This document shows positions 1 through 12,469 of a stretch of DNA of 64,000 nt, piece by piece. Both the position numbers and the translations under genes were made by a program. Source of the stretch: Epiperipatus broadwayi (taxonomy: Eukaryota > Onychophora > Udeonychophora > Euonychophora > Peripatidae); the NCBI GenBank assembly GCA_028023455.1, contig JAQFVV010006643.1, forward strand, positions 498,001 through 562,000. The letters run 5' to 3'. The notes under the pieces are model-generated. The model was not told the origin of the DNA, did no database searches, and saw only the letters and a list, made by a program, of their open reading frames with translations. Position 1 is the first letter of the stretch. Every line of letters starts with the position of its first letter.

Positions 1-2421
1 ACAATTACAGTGTTTTTCTTATAATAATGCTTGCTATCATATCACCCCAATGACAATGCCTGTAGCAGAAATCGGTTTGGGGTTGGGGATATTCTCAAAG
101 CTTGTTAAGAGCCTATTTTGTGAGTTCTATATATAACAAGTGTTTTTCTTGGGATTTCTCTAACTGAATGCCTCTGAAGTGATGTGAGTAAAAATTTATA
201 AAATATCCATAATGGTTTGATTTTAATATTTGCTGATTACATGTAATATTATATCTATTTACTGTTCAAAAATGAACAATATAAAAAAAAATATTGTTTA
301 ATAAAATATCTATAACATTTTTAGATATTTCCATATAATATCTAGAATGATTTTGATTTCAATATTTAATAAATGTAGTCATACTTTGGTTTATTTTAAC
401 TTTCTATGAAATTGGAAATGTTTTTATCTGTCCTGGACAAAATATCGAAAACACTTTTGATACTTATGACAAATTATTTGTTTATGATTTGCCTGTATTA
501 GAAGTGGTTTGTTGGCTTCTATAGCATCGAAAATATTCTACAGTATCAACTAAAATTGTACTGAGCACCTAACCAGTAGTAATTTCTTTCATTTATATTT
601 GATAGATATATAAAATATCAGTACTTTAATATATATAATCATATTCCACTGGAATATTATATATCAACAATACTCTTTTTTCATTTGTGTATTTCTATGC
701 AGATACAGTATGCAGAGCACAAGCATAATATATAATATTGGAGTCTCTCAGTAAGCTGGCTTCTTATGGTCATGTCTTGGTAAAGCAATTGGCTGAGTTG
801 TCATTTTCAAGATAAAGCCTTCATAAGATAAATTTTGGTCATCCTTTCCTTTGTTTAATTTTTATAATTTGATGATTTTTAATCAGGCAAATGGTTCACT
901 TCTCACATATTAGGCTATACATTTACAGAGAAAGATCACTACTTCTCTGAAAGTTTAACTATTTCATAGTGGCTGCCACTCATTCTTTTGAAATTGAAAT
1001 TTATTTTCATTTTAATATTGTGGAAAAACTAGATGGCCTATGCATGTTCCAATGCCATCATTTTCTCTGGTTTGATGCCCTTTTTATATGATATATGGCA
1101 TGTTAAAATTGAGAAAATATTTAAATTTTTATGAATTTTTCTAGTAATAACTCCATTTAATTTTTTTTCCTGTTCAGTTTGTCTGTGTAGTATATAAATT
1201 ATATTTGTAAATTAGACAATTGTGTACAATGTAATTTTGAAGCTCTGACCCAAGTTTGAAGCAACCTTATTTTATAAACATAATGACTCTCAAAAGGTTT
1301 AATAATTTATTAGCATGTTTATATTTGTATTAGGGTTTTTATGTTTGTACTTGCATGTCTGTGTTTGTAAACAAGTAATAATTGTGACTGCATCTATAAA
1401 ATTAGACTTTTATAGAGCAGTGCAATATAAATTATAAGGCTGATTATCAGATTAAGAAAGGTTGATGAAGCAATCACAAAACTTACTATGCATAGTGCCA
1501 TGTGACAATATAAACTCTTCAAATGAATAAAGAAGTGTCAATTGGAGGGTGAGTAGTGATAGCCATTATATATACTACATGGAATTGTATGCAGGAAAAG
1601 AATCAAATTCTGATTCTTGCCTTTGCCTTGGTACTCATACTGTGGAGTCAGTAGTTTTGCCACATCTTGCATCACATTATTTGCAAGTCTACAGCTAGCA
1701 AAAATGAACTACATGAAAATAAATTATGTTTCTGTGGAACAATAAATATAACAAGATAGCATCACTGGTGTTCACAAAAGTATAAAATGGAGAGAGGAGA
1801 CAGACAGTTGCCTTCAATTTCTAGTTTTGGATAGACAAGAAGCCAATTGCTGTGATTACAAATGCATATCCACCATCTGGAAATGGTTTATTTTGTATTT
1901 TAGAAAAAACTTTTTTCTTATAGATGCTTTAAGATTTTTTAACTTCTTGGGTACAAGAAAATATGATGAATTCTTACGTTTCTTTTTTTTTTTTTTGTAA
2001 GTTCTGAAGCTATGGATTATTTCAGGTAAGGAGTATTGTGTATGATTTGAATGAAAATTTTGTGAGGAATACAAAGAAATTATCAATGAAGATGTAATTT
2101 TAAACTTAGTTAATGATAAATTAGAAATTGTGAACAAATAATAAAGTAATAATTTTTTCGGATATTGAAATTTTTTTTCCTTAGTTTTTCTCTTTTCTAT
2201 CAATATATAGCATTTTGCTCTAACATTATTCAAACTGAAGTTATTGTGAAAATTGTTCTTAAATCAATTTTTAAAAAATATAGTACGGCACTAATTGCCA
2301 AACAATTAGCTAACCAACAGCCGATTTTTTACACAATCTGCAATCTAGTAATCTAATAATAATCAGTTTATCTGTATCTACTATTTATACACATACTAAG
2401 AAATCTATCAATGAGGTAATT
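1..2421. other. AT-rich intergenic DNA, nothing recognised
   Basis: No reading frame with protein-like composition, no terminal repeats and no RNA gene are visible on either strand. The short open frames here are lysine/phenylalanine/isoleucine-rich, as expected by chance in this base composition. A T-run lies near 1982-1996. Confidence 0.6.
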
Positions 2422-2432
2422 AAGTAATTTTT

Positions 2433-2536
2433 TTCCATGTGTCATAGCATCGGCCGGGACGCGAACCCACAACCGTCTGCAACCAACTACTTGCTTGCAT
2501 GGCGACTGCGCTACCTCTCGGCTAACAATGCAAGAC
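2433..2536 (-). mobile_element. tRNA-derived SINE, minus strand
   Basis: On the minus strand this carries an RNA polymerase III box A, TAGCCGAGAGG (2514-2524, exact fit to TRGYNNANNGG), and a box B, GGTTCGCGTCC (2457-2467, one mismatch), about 46 bases apart. It ends in a short A-rich tail. The 11-base sequence AAGTAATTTTT flanks it at 2422-2432 and 2537-2547, a clear target-site duplication that marks a retroposed insertion. A near-identical copy lies at 29.27 kb on the other strand. No cloverleaf with a usable anticodon stem is evident, so it is not a functional tRNA gene. SINEs have no proteins and depend on a LINE partner for mobilisation. Confidence 0.85.
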
Positions 2537-2547
2537 AAGTAATTTTT

Positions 2548-4071
2548 ATTTTAATCAATGAAAAAAAAAACAAGATAATAAAACTGATTTTTATTTACAT
2601 TAATCAAAACTAATTATTTTTAATTTAGAAAGTATTTTTTAACTTAATCCAAATAAAATAGATAATGGAATTCTACAAATTAATAACTACTACAAAATGA
2701 AAACCCTGTTTTAGATTTATTATTATTTAAAAATATATTTATTGACATAATAAAATTGTACAGATGAATAATAAATACACTTTGTTAATGTTGGCTCATC
2801 CATTGCTGACGTTGTTCTGGTAGATGTATGCCAGAGCCATTCTCTGCACTAGCAGGTTGATATATGAGTAAATACGTACTATTTTGTTGGTATTGCCCAC
2901 CCCTTTTGAGGTTGACCCAATAATGCTAACTTATCAGCTGGGATACATGTAGTGTGAAATCAATGCCTCTCTAGTAGAATCTGACATGTTGCAACATAGA
3001 CTACTTCTTTTACGATACACTACAATGTGGATATATCAGGTCCAAAATTCATGTAGAGTCTGTGGGCCATACTAGTAGGCTCCATGTATTATTAAACAAA
3101 AATCTAGAGAATAGTATCTTGTCCTTGTTTTGAAGAGCTTTGAACCTATCGCAAAATATAGCATTGGGGTCCGGTGTTGGTTGTGTGAACTTTGTCCTGC
3201 ACCTTGTGTACCAAAAAGCATATGTCAGGAAGATAGATAACCTGATAACTGTAAAGTCTCCAGAGAAGAGACAACCCCTGATGTCCAGATTTTTTAAAAA
3301 TCAAAACCAGAGATCAAAAAAATAAAAATATATTACGTAAAGACAAATATATTCTTTTTTTATATTTGATTTTGAATAATATGCAGTATTTCCAAAAATA
3401 TCAAGCAACATTATTACTCAATCAAATTATTTTTTATTCCATGTTTTATAAATAATTATGTACCTAATTTTGTCTGTGACATTTCTACTTTTCCTTTAAA
3501 GTTTTAAATATCTATATATGTATATACACACACTATGTTGTGTGCCATGAAATCAATTCTTCACAATATATATATATATTGTAAAAAAACACAATTATCA
3601 TCTGGCAAACCTCCACATTATGTTTTTCCATTTTTATTGTTATTTATTTAAATCAGATTTTTTATAACCTTTTAAGGAAGTGCTACAGTTTTCAAAATTC
3701 AGATTTTTTGTCAAGCGTTGATAGCCGATGTTTTGACATATGGAGAAAAAAAACTTCAGAGATTTATTTTATTTCAGACTATTAGTTTCAATAATCAATA
3801 ATAAAACAGAATTAAAAGTAATTACTAGATGCATAACTGCATTTATTTCAGTTTTAAATTCCAAGTGGCCATTATTAGAGACAAAAGCCAGAAATTGATC
3901 TGAAGATCAGGGTTTAAATGTATTACTACCTGATAGTTATTGATTATTCAAGTTTACTGCAAATAGATTGTGTATGGTTAAAAAAAAATAAAAAATCAAA
4001 TGATGCATTATTATACAGACACACACATGTAATATTTAAATACTAGTATATTGTTTATACTGAACTTAATG
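2548..4071. other. Intergenic DNA with a slightly GC-richer block
   Basis: About 2790-3290 is less AT-rich than its surroundings and may be an old transposon remnant, but no family can be assigned and its frames are broken. The rest is simple AT-rich sequence. A (TA)n stretch lies near 3566-3582. Confidence 0.4.
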
Positions 4072-4194
4072 TAATTAGAAGGGATTTAAATTCAGACTTT
4101 TTTTTACATGTATATGGTCATATATATCATTATATAGGATAGATTGGATAGCTGTAGAGAGCTTGAAAGTCTGCGTTCAAATCCCTTCTAATTA
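4072..4194. mobile_element. Small foldback (MITE-like) element, about 123 bp
   Basis: A 29-base arm at 4072-4100, starting TAATTAGAAGGGATTT, is the inverse of 4166-4194 with three to four mismatches. No coding capacity. The right arm contains GTTCAAATCCC, which resembles a polymerase III box B, so a folded tRNA-derived fragment is an alternative. No target duplication could be assigned. Confidence 0.6.
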
Positions 4195-4651
4195 TATATA
4201 TATATAACTGGAATTACTTATAGAATGTGTCCAAGTATTTGGTTTATCTTCTTCTAGTTTCTGTTTTATATACACAAATATTTATAAATAGGGTTTTCAT
4301 AGATAAGAATACACTTCTCTCTGGACATATTCCTTATCAACATATAATAAAAATTATATGCTACAATTTTTCTCTTCAGTATTTCTGCATTATCTTAAAC
4401 AATTTATATTAAATGCAAAAATAATGATACAATATAAATGACATTTCATCTTTCATTCTATTCGTCAATCATCCAAATCCATTACTGTAACACACATTAT
4501 ATATGTATAGTTAAACTCAGTTACAAATGGAATGTATAAAATATTTATTATTCTGATATCAGATCTTACCTTCTTATGATATTATGTGTAGTCTTTATTT
4601 AATGCTTGTAATATATACTCATTAAAAAAAAAACTTAGGTAATTTAATTAA
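4195..4651. other. Intergenic DNA, nothing recognised
   Basis: AT-rich spacer between the small foldback and the 3' end of the minus-strand SMB gene. No further structure is visible. Confidence 0.5.
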
Positions 4652-4657
4652 TTTATT
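4652..4657 (-). terminator. Polyadenylation signal of the first SMB gene
   Basis: AATAAA on the minus strand, about 95 bases beyond the stop codon at 4753. It sits at the same distance as the signal behind the second SMB gene. This supports the stop as the true end of the protein, although AATAAA is frequent by chance in such AT-rich DNA. Confidence 0.5.
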
Positions 4658-4752
4658 GTTAAATTACAGCATTAATTATTCAACGATTTTAAGACAAATA
4701 ATTCGATAGTCATTTTAGTTGATTTTCTCTAATTTTACCAGTTTTTTTTATT

Positions 4753-5865
4753 TTAAATTATTTTGCGACACACTCTTAGAAAAGGATCAAACAGTTTTCC
4801 TGGATGGCATCTTTCACTCTTCCCTAATACTTTTCCTCCTAGTCTAAATTTTGGATCTATAATAATATCTACTGCACAAGTATTTTTATTTAATAAATCC
4901 AGATTTGAAGTCAAAGTAAGTAATTTATTTAAATTTGTTTGACGGTAAAATAACTGAGGAGAAGGTAAAATCATTTCTTGATAATAAGTAGGATTTAAAC
5001 ATTGTGACGAGTCGATATCCAAGTGATTACAGATGGCGCAGTGCACGTTTCTGTAAGTCTGAACGATTTGAAAAATATCGTTAAAAAACGTTTTGTTGTA
5101 AGTGATGAATGATGTGTAAGATTCACATTGCTGTTTCACGTACATATCTTCCCAGTCTTCTGCGCAATCCCGAATGTGATGTTTACATGGTCGTAATAGA
5201 TTTTTGGCTTCTTCCGGAGGAGTTTTTGATCTACCTGTACAGATGAATGATCGTGTTATGTCATCATTTGATACCTGTACTTCCCAGTAATCACGTGTCA
5301 GATATCGAATGTTTTCTTCTATATTGATTTCACTCATGTTAACAAATTTTTCTAACTGAGAAGGACAAGATAAAGGCACAGTCCAAAATTTTAAATCATC
5401 TTCTATTTCACCATTGCATACCGCACAAAAAATATTGCGATATGTCATTCCGTTTTTGATATTGGAGACCATATAATACGTAAATTTATCAGTATAATTT
5501 CTAAATTCGCATTGATTTCGTACATTCACATCAGTCCAATTATCAGGACAAAGTGATTTCATATAAATCGCCTTATCCGATGCAGAATATTTGGTACATG
5601 TAAATGTTTTTGCTACGGCTAAAGATTCATTGGCACACAAAACATTTTCACAGCAATCGCCATATACGGAGCATTTTGAATCACAAAAACATCTTCGATT
5701 ATAAAATTCTTCTTCTGTCATATTGCATGGGTCATTCATTTCTTCGGTTTTGTTGCAAAATACTACACAACTTTCGACATCGCTACGTAAAGTAAAAACG
5801 GGAACCTGGGCTATGCAGATTCCTAAAATACTTAAAGCTATAAGGAAGCTGCCGATTCTGTACAT
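4753..5865 (-). CDS. Secreted SMB-domain protein with duplicated YRNxxCAxCN module
   Basis: A 370-residue single-exon protein. Residues 1-20 form a hydrophobic leader, so it should enter the secretory pathway. Residues 33-77 match a somatomedin-B knot (C33-x3-C37, C59-x-C61-x3-C65, SVYGDCC 66-72, C77), with an extra C47. Two repeats of one module follow: residues 106-151, from C106-x3-W to YRNIFCAVCN, and 234-280, from C234-x3-W to YRNVHCAICN. The tail (353-366) has C-x12-C spacing. Seven N-glycosylation sequons are present (38, 48, 79, 109, 123, 176, 257). There is no second hydrophobic segment. From memory, this SMB-plus-CAxCN layout resembles the ectodomain of molluscan seven-helix receptors, but the helices are absent here. 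A TATATAAA lies 37-44 bases upstream of the ATG. Ligand and function are unknown. An alternative is a 5' exon spliced to distant receptor exons; the in-frame stop and nearby polyadenylation signal argue against this. Confidence 0.85.
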   Translation of the reverse strand: MYRIGSFLIALSILGICIAQVPVFTLRSDVESCVVFCNKTEEMNDPCNMTEEEFYNRRCFCDSKCSVYGDCCENVLCANESLAVAKTFTCTKYSASDKAIYMKSLCPDNWTDVNVRNQCEFRNYTDKFTYYMVSNIKNGMTYRNIFCAVCNGEIEDDLKFWTVPLSCPSQLEKFVNMSEINIEENIRYLTRDYWEVQVSNDDITRSFICTGRSKTPPEEAKNLLRPCKHHIRDCAEDWEDMYVKQQCESYTSFITYNKTFFNDIFQIVQTYRNVHCAICNHLDIDSSQCLNPTYYQEMILPSPQLFYRQTNLNKLLTLTSNLDLLNKNTCAVDIIIDPKFRLGGKVLGKSERCHPGKLFDPFLRVCRKII

Positions 5866-8164
5866 ATTTTAAATACGTAATCAAGAAAAATAAATAGCAA
5901 TTTTATATACTATTGATTCTATGTCATTAATCAACCAGAAAGATAATTACATAAAGAAAAATGAATTGAGAAATGAATGAAGCATTAAAAATGCAATTGG
6001 TTTGAAAATATTTAAAATGAACTGTTTCGGTTGCTCGTAGCTTATTCTAATCATAATTTTAGATTTCATATATATATACATACAAATATAATACAACAAA
6101 TCTTTATATATTTCTTGAAATAGTTCATTCAACTTGTTTATTAAAAGCAATTTAATAAATTTATATTAAGTTATCTTTATATATGGATATACTATTTATA
6201 AGTATGGGTATATAAAAATAAACAGCCTTAATTAAATAATCTACTGCCAATCAAGATCTAACTTACCCCCCCCATACAAAAAATAATGAAGAAAAAGACA
6301 ATATTCACTGGCTGCTCTATATATTAACTAATAATTGGATGGGTATCGCATCGTTTATAAATTAACTATGATCTAGAAAGGGGTCTTTTTTCATCTAGTT
6401 ACAAAAATTTTAAATATAAATTATAAATAAACTTAACTTTTGTTTTCACATGCCACAAGGTAGTACCTACAAAAAGCTAAAGTTTTTATAAATATGGACT
6501 GATGATGTTAAAGTGTTATGAACAGGGCTGAATTGAAACAATTGATGCCCCTACACTTGTCAGAATGACTGTGTCCTTCAGCTGCTTAACTGTAAGACAT
6601 TAACTCTAAAATAAGATATCAAGATTTAGTTTGTTCTTTCAAGGACATCCAACTATATTAAATAAATCTATATTGATTTTTTTGTATTTAAATATAAGAA
6701 TTATTTACTTATAACTAGAGCATTAAAAAAAAAAAAAATTCACCGTTTTTAAAGAATTTTAATTGAAAATTTTTCTGAGAATGTTTCGTAATTAAATTTG
6801 AAAATTTAAATTTCATTTGAACTAAAAAAAATTTTATATTTTTTTAATCCAATTTTTAAAATCAAATCCCTAAATCCATTCTTACATAACACATCTGCTT
6901 CTATACTTATTATCTAATTTGTCTTTGCTTTTCAATCCATAAGTGATTCTGATTTCAACTGCTTGTTACAATGCACTCGTGGGGGGGGGGGGGCATAAAA
7001 AGTTTAAGTTCACAGATTAATGTTGAAATGATTGAGAGAGAATCAATTAATTTTGATAACATTGAAAGTATTTTAGTTTCTGCAGGTAAAATTATATCCT
7101 TTGATATATTACTTAGAATTTGAAATCTGTCTCTTATTTTTGTGCACTCTTTCATCTGGATTGCTATTTTGTTAACAAATGTATAAAAGATATTAATCTG
7201 AACTCTATCTCTGACATTTATATTCACTTTTTTTGCATGCGATTAGACTATCTCATTTTAGATGAAGAATAAGTCTGGCAGAAAAAATCCTTAAAGACTT
7301 GATAGCTAGAGGGAAATTTTGTGTTTTATCTTCTTTCTCTGAAGATCTAAATATGTGCTTATTTTGCTGAATGGTTAACACAGGCATGTCTTTGGATTTA
7401 ATTTGCATTTAATTAACCTCCTTGCAAGAAAAAGTCAATCTGGAATTAGTAATGAAAGCATTATAGAAATACATGCACCGAATCCTATGATTTTGATGAC
7501 AATGAAAAATATTTCAGAAGGATTTGAACCCCAAGAATATGACAGGAGTCATTGACTACTTACTATACTATGTGTTTCTTATTTACATATTAACATGTAG
7601 ATTTTTATAAAAACACACACACTTTTCAAAAATTCCTCCAAACATTTATATTACTTACACATATAAAAATTAAAACGTTTTGTATACTAAAGAATATTAG
7701 AAATATAGAATCTAATTTATAGATAAAATGCAAATTATATTATATACTGTATTGCACTTACAGAATAAATCACAGATTTAACATTATATATTACAATTGT
7801 AAAAACTCTTCTTAAATATTTTCATCTGAATCACTCTAAAATCAGAAGTAGAAAAAAAAAGTACATATTCAAATGTAATTGCATTCACTCTTTTGGCTTA
7901 AAAGATTTTTGGGAATCCCCCCTTCTTCTAAATTCTTAATTATTACTTTCTCTTTAACAATTTTTAATACAAAATATCTATTGTTGATTGTGTGTTTGTA
8001 TTCTTTGATAAATATTAAAGGTTTTTTATTTTTCATTTTTCTACATGCTTTTATTTTGTTTGCTAAAGAAATGAAATGTATTTAGATCCAGAGACATTCT
8101 GGTACATTATCTGATTTATATATTCATCACATGATCACATCTCCAATACTAGCACATAATTGTT
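5866..8164. other. Upstream region of the SMB gene and intergenic DNA
   Basis: No gene recognised. A run of 13 G at 6981-6993 and a C-run near 6267 stand out against the AT background. The short open frames here lack domain features and are probably chance. Confidence 0.5.
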
Positions 8165-8300
8165 TATAAACAAAGCAAAGCAAAACTCCATATAGTAGTG
8201 CCACCTGTGCTAAACAGAGTAATCAATGGATACCAGAAGGCTTGTGCATAAAATTCCTATCTAATGCCTACTCATGGAGTTTTGCTTTGCTTTGTTTATA
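8165..8300. mobile_element. Short foldback element with perfect 27-base terminal repeats
   Basis: The 27 bases at 8165-8191 (core ACAAAGCAAAGCAAAACTCC) are the exact inverse of 8274-8300. The interior (TAATCAATGGATACCAGAAG and onward) is shared with the larger foldback elements at 35.2, 42.0 and 45.9 kb, so this is a deletion derivative with different outer ends. It has no coding capacity. The perfect arms imply either recent insertion or gene conversion between arms. Confidence 0.85.
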
Positions 8301-10039
8301 TATTCATTTATACATGATTATTTTGTTTTATAGTTGCAACAATTTATGTATACATAATATTTCCTTTTGCATAATGTCCGCAATATAGAAAACTTTATTT
8401 GTTTTCTCTTCTAGGGTGACTAAAAATAATAGATGTTTTTTTTTTAAAAAAAAATCAAATATGCTTTATGCTAACTACTGGTGTAGTTGCTATTTTTTTG
8501 CATGGAGAGCATAGAAAAGAGTCATACTTATCTTAAATAAACAAAAATTCAGATTTGTTAGGGTTTTCATCTTTTAAACTTAAATATCCATTCATGTTTG
8601 AAGTCATAAATAACTTCATATTCATAATATCCATCTATTTATAATTGCCATTAATATATCTTTAATATGTCTTGTGTAAATTAAAATCACTTATAGATAT
8701 GGAAAAAGTTTGTTGCTTACAGAGAAGTGATTAAAACTGAAGCAAATTTAATGGTTTGCAGGCAATAAATTCTGAAAGCTACTTTACATGACATTTTATA
8801 ATAATAATAAAAAAGTCATAGTTATTTAGTTTTAAATTTTCTGAGCTAAACCTTACTTTGTATGAATTTTACCTTTGTGAACTGCTAGTTGGTAAGTTTC
8901 AGGAAATGAGTATTTTAATCTGTACGCTAGTTTTTTAAGTATAAAATATTTAAAATCATTTTTGTTTAAAAATGTTGCTATAAAAATAACTTTAATATCT
9001 GATTTAAATATTTTAGTTTTCATTTTCAAAACAATATCTGGTAGTTGAACATTTTTTTAATCCATAAAACAATTGAGATGTTTCACAAGGTGTGTAATTA
9101 TTTTTATCATACAATTTCTATGTTTCAACTTAGTAGTTAGAATATGCTTTTTATGAATGGTATTTCCAATATTACCTATTTTGATCTTGCCATTGAATAT
9201 TAGATGTTTTATTAGCTTCATCAAACTTGGAGATTATGAAGTCTGCATTCCTAAAAAAGAAAGAGTTGTATCTACATCTGTAAAAGTTATTGATGTTCTT
9301 TGCTTAGTTTATTCTGCCAATTGAAATAGTCTCTCTTTTTTTGGTCTAAATAAGTGAATATTGAATGTGAAAATCAATTTTCAGTATCCTGTCTAAAGTC
9401 AATGGCTACTATTTTCTGAAAAGTAATATGTTTTCATCCATCATATAATAAGAATGAACTTAATAAAATATTTTATAACATTCATGTAATATATATACTA
9501 CATAAGCTATGGAATTAAATTAAATACAAATAAATAAAAAATAGATAATATTAAAAATTAGCATTGCAGAGGAAGTTATAAAGGAGGTCAGTATTTTAAA
9601 TATTTATTGATTTGAATAACTGATGATGAAAGTAATAATAAACAAATTACATTAATAAACTGACATTAAATTTTATGATGACATTGAAATAAGGTTGTCG
9701 CAATCAACTTTTTATTTAATAAGATTATCTGATAGTTTTGACAGTCTAGCAACCTTCTTCAGACCTGTAAAATATAATTGCATTACATTATTTTTATTTA
9801 TTTACACAAACATATTATAATTTTATTTATTATATGGATTTTTTTTACAGTTATTAATAAAAAAAATCGTAAAGCAATCTGAAGAAATTCCTATTTTAAG
9901 AGATATAATAATCAATAGCTCTATTAAGTTTGTCAATTCTGGTAATATAGTTATTGATTTTGTAACTATTAATTGTGTGTTTTATCATTTGTATTTTTCC
10001 ACATCTACATAGATTAGTGGTTGATAAATTTATGATTTA
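8301..10039. other. Intergenic DNA with a possible Penelope-like end
   Basis: Mostly featureless. On the minus strand at about 9690-9770, GAAGAAGGTTGCTAGACTG is followed by an A/T-rich tail, which resembles the ends of Penelope-like elements from memory. No coding part accompanies it, so the assignment is weak. Confidence 0.3.
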
Positions 10040-10890
10040 GATCAGTACAACTATTGATTATCTTGAACTTCCAATTCTTAAGTCTAAATAAGCTTTCTCT
10101 AGTAACCTATTGTAGCATTTTTGTGCTTGGTTTGAATTTAAAAAAAGGGAATCCTTTTTTAGTTCTAGTCCAAGCTATTATAAGAATTTAAATCCCAGAT
10201 AGGTATTTTTATAGATATAAGGATTACAATTTTTTGACATCATGTAATTAATATTTAATATTTCCGAGAAAGTTGTATGTCTTAGATTAAAATTTTCTAT
10301 GAATTTATTATAAGGGAAACAATGGAAATTACGAGATTAAATCTATATAAACAACCAAGGGCAACTTTACCTTCAATGTTGATAGGAAACTATCAATTAC
10401 TAATTGACAATCTTAAGGCTTAACAAGTTTTCTAATAACCTATTATGGCATTTGTATTCCTGGTTTAAATAGAAGAAAAAATAGATCCTCTTTTAGTTAT
10501 AACCCAAGTTACTATAAAGATTTAAACCTCAAATAGTTATATTTACATGCATAAGAATTAAGAAGCTCATATCTTCTTTTGGCATCCTGTAATTAATCAT
10601 TCATCTTAGAGAGTTGGATATGTCAAATTAAATGCTTTCATTGATTTATTATAATGTACTCAATGGAAACTAAGGAGTGATATCTTTGTAAACAATCAGA
10701 AGCATCTTTATAGAGGACTTTCAATGAATAATTGATCAATTCTAAGATTAATCAAGTTTTCTCTAGTAACCTATTGTAACACCTTTGTCCTGGGTTTAAA
10801 TAAAAGAAAAATATTTTTTATTACTTCTAACCTAAGTTATTATAAAGATTTAAACCCCATTTCATTTTTTTATAGATTTATGTACTTATA
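10040..10890. repeat. Tandem repeat, period about 332 bp, about 2.5 copies
   Basis: Three diverged direct copies are recognised by the anchor CTAGTAACCTATTGTA and variants (TAACC at 10103, 10436 and 10767, so periods of 333 and 331). Each anchor is followed by CCTGGTTTAAAT-like, AAGTTA-like and TATAAAGATTTAAACC-like blocks in the same order. Copies look roughly 70-75% alike by eye. The third copy stops near 10890. No reading frame runs through the units, so this is a satellite-like or transposon-internal array. Confidence 0.8.
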
Positions 10891-12469
10891 TATCTATATG
10901 TAATAATTATTTTTTAACAAAATATATGTATATTATAAAAATAATAAAATGCATAAATGATAAAAATGTGCTTGTACACATAAAAATATCAAAATAAATT
11001 TATATGTCTGTGGTAAATAGGCAAGAAATATTATAAAGTATTTTACAGCTTTCATAACGGCTACCAAACATTTAAAAATCATCAGATAGCTGAAGTGAAT
11101 AAAAATCTTTCTGAAAAATATAAAAAAATAAGTTATTTTTTATAGGAATTATTTAAAATAAGCAAAACACAAAAGAATGGAAGATAATTAAATAGCTTAT
11201 AAAAAAACAGAAACACAACGAATAGAAAACAAAGATTAAACAATTAAAAGTTCAAAAGAAAAATGAATTTGGGGAATAAAAACATAAATTGGTAAGATAA
11301 TATTAATATTGTAAGGGTGTTAAAAATACAATATCAAGAGAAAGAAAAATTGCATGGGGGCTTTGAAAAAATTATTAAAATTGATTAAATAAAATAAATT
11401 TGAATCTATAGCAGAAGAAAGAAACTGACTAATGATCTTAAGAAAAGGAGTATATGAGTAATTAAGAACTAGAATTAGGGATTTAAAAAAAAAAGAAAAT
11501 ATCTGGTTAGATGTGGGATGGTTTTTGACAAATAACTAATGATGATGATGATAATAATAATGATAATAATCAAATTAAACCATATCGTAAAAATTAATTT
11601 CTTTATGCCATTTTTCTTTACAGTGATACATGTTTGGTAACAAATATTTTAAGAATACTATAATTCATTTTTTATTTTCATTAGCTTTGCATTTCAACTA
11701 AAATTAAACCAGCAATCTATAGATTATATCATTAAATTTACAAATAAAATTAAATTCTTATTTCCCAGTCTAATCAAAATGACTTTCTTATATCTTAGAA
11801 AAATGAGTTATTTTACAAAATATTGAAAGATGTGCTTTTGATTATATTTATCGACAAGCCTAACTGGAGTCTTGAAGTAAGAAAGTTTTGAATCTTTAAT
11901 TTCAAGATGATAAAAAAAATGAATGGATTATTTAACGCAATCTTTTACATAAATCTCAACAATCTCATAATTAAAAACCATGGATTTGAAGATTTCTCTC
12001 ATACTTAATCAAAATTATTTATGAAAAAAAATGTCTTCCACAACAAAAAGTATAATCAGAAAACTATTAGTTCACTCTCAACGTCTAAAAATGAATTATC
12101 CATAAACTTAAGACAAAGTTAGACCCCAAAAATCAAGAAATTATACGTAGAAAAAATAGGTGTCACATATAAATTACTATTAATATTGTAAAATTACCAA
12201 GATAAAATAATATGCCCGGTAATATGAATTATGTACATATAAAAGAAATTGCTACTAAAATTTTACGATAAAAGTCTAAAATTTTTGGCGTAGTATACTA
12301 AAAAAAAAAACACTTTGTAATATATATATATAGTATGTTAAGTGCCAATTTTTATTTACAATGAGATTTCCGATTACTCTAGATAATAGTAACTATTTGA
12401 TTACTTGTAAATATTGACAGAAAGCAATGGAAACATATTTGATATTTTAAATAAATACTAATCATTTAT
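10891..12469. other. AT-rich intergenic DNA, nothing recognised
   Basis: A-rich on the plus strand, with several GAT/AAT triplet runs (around 11540-11570). No domain, terminal repeat or RNA gene is visible. Confidence 0.5.

Noticed and set aside
1856-2233. 125-residue minus-strand frame as a gene
   Set aside because: Lysine/phenylalanine/isoleucine-rich chance frame in AT-rich DNA with no domain, signal or repeat support.
2433-2536. Functional tRNA gene
   Set aside because: Box A and box B are present, but no cloverleaf with an anticodon stem was seen. Target duplications and an A-tail show it is a SINE.
5902-5909. TATATAAA as a firm promoter of the first SMB gene
   Set aside because: Distance to the ATG is short (37-44 bases), and such motifs are very common in this base composition. 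It is noted only inside the gene entry.
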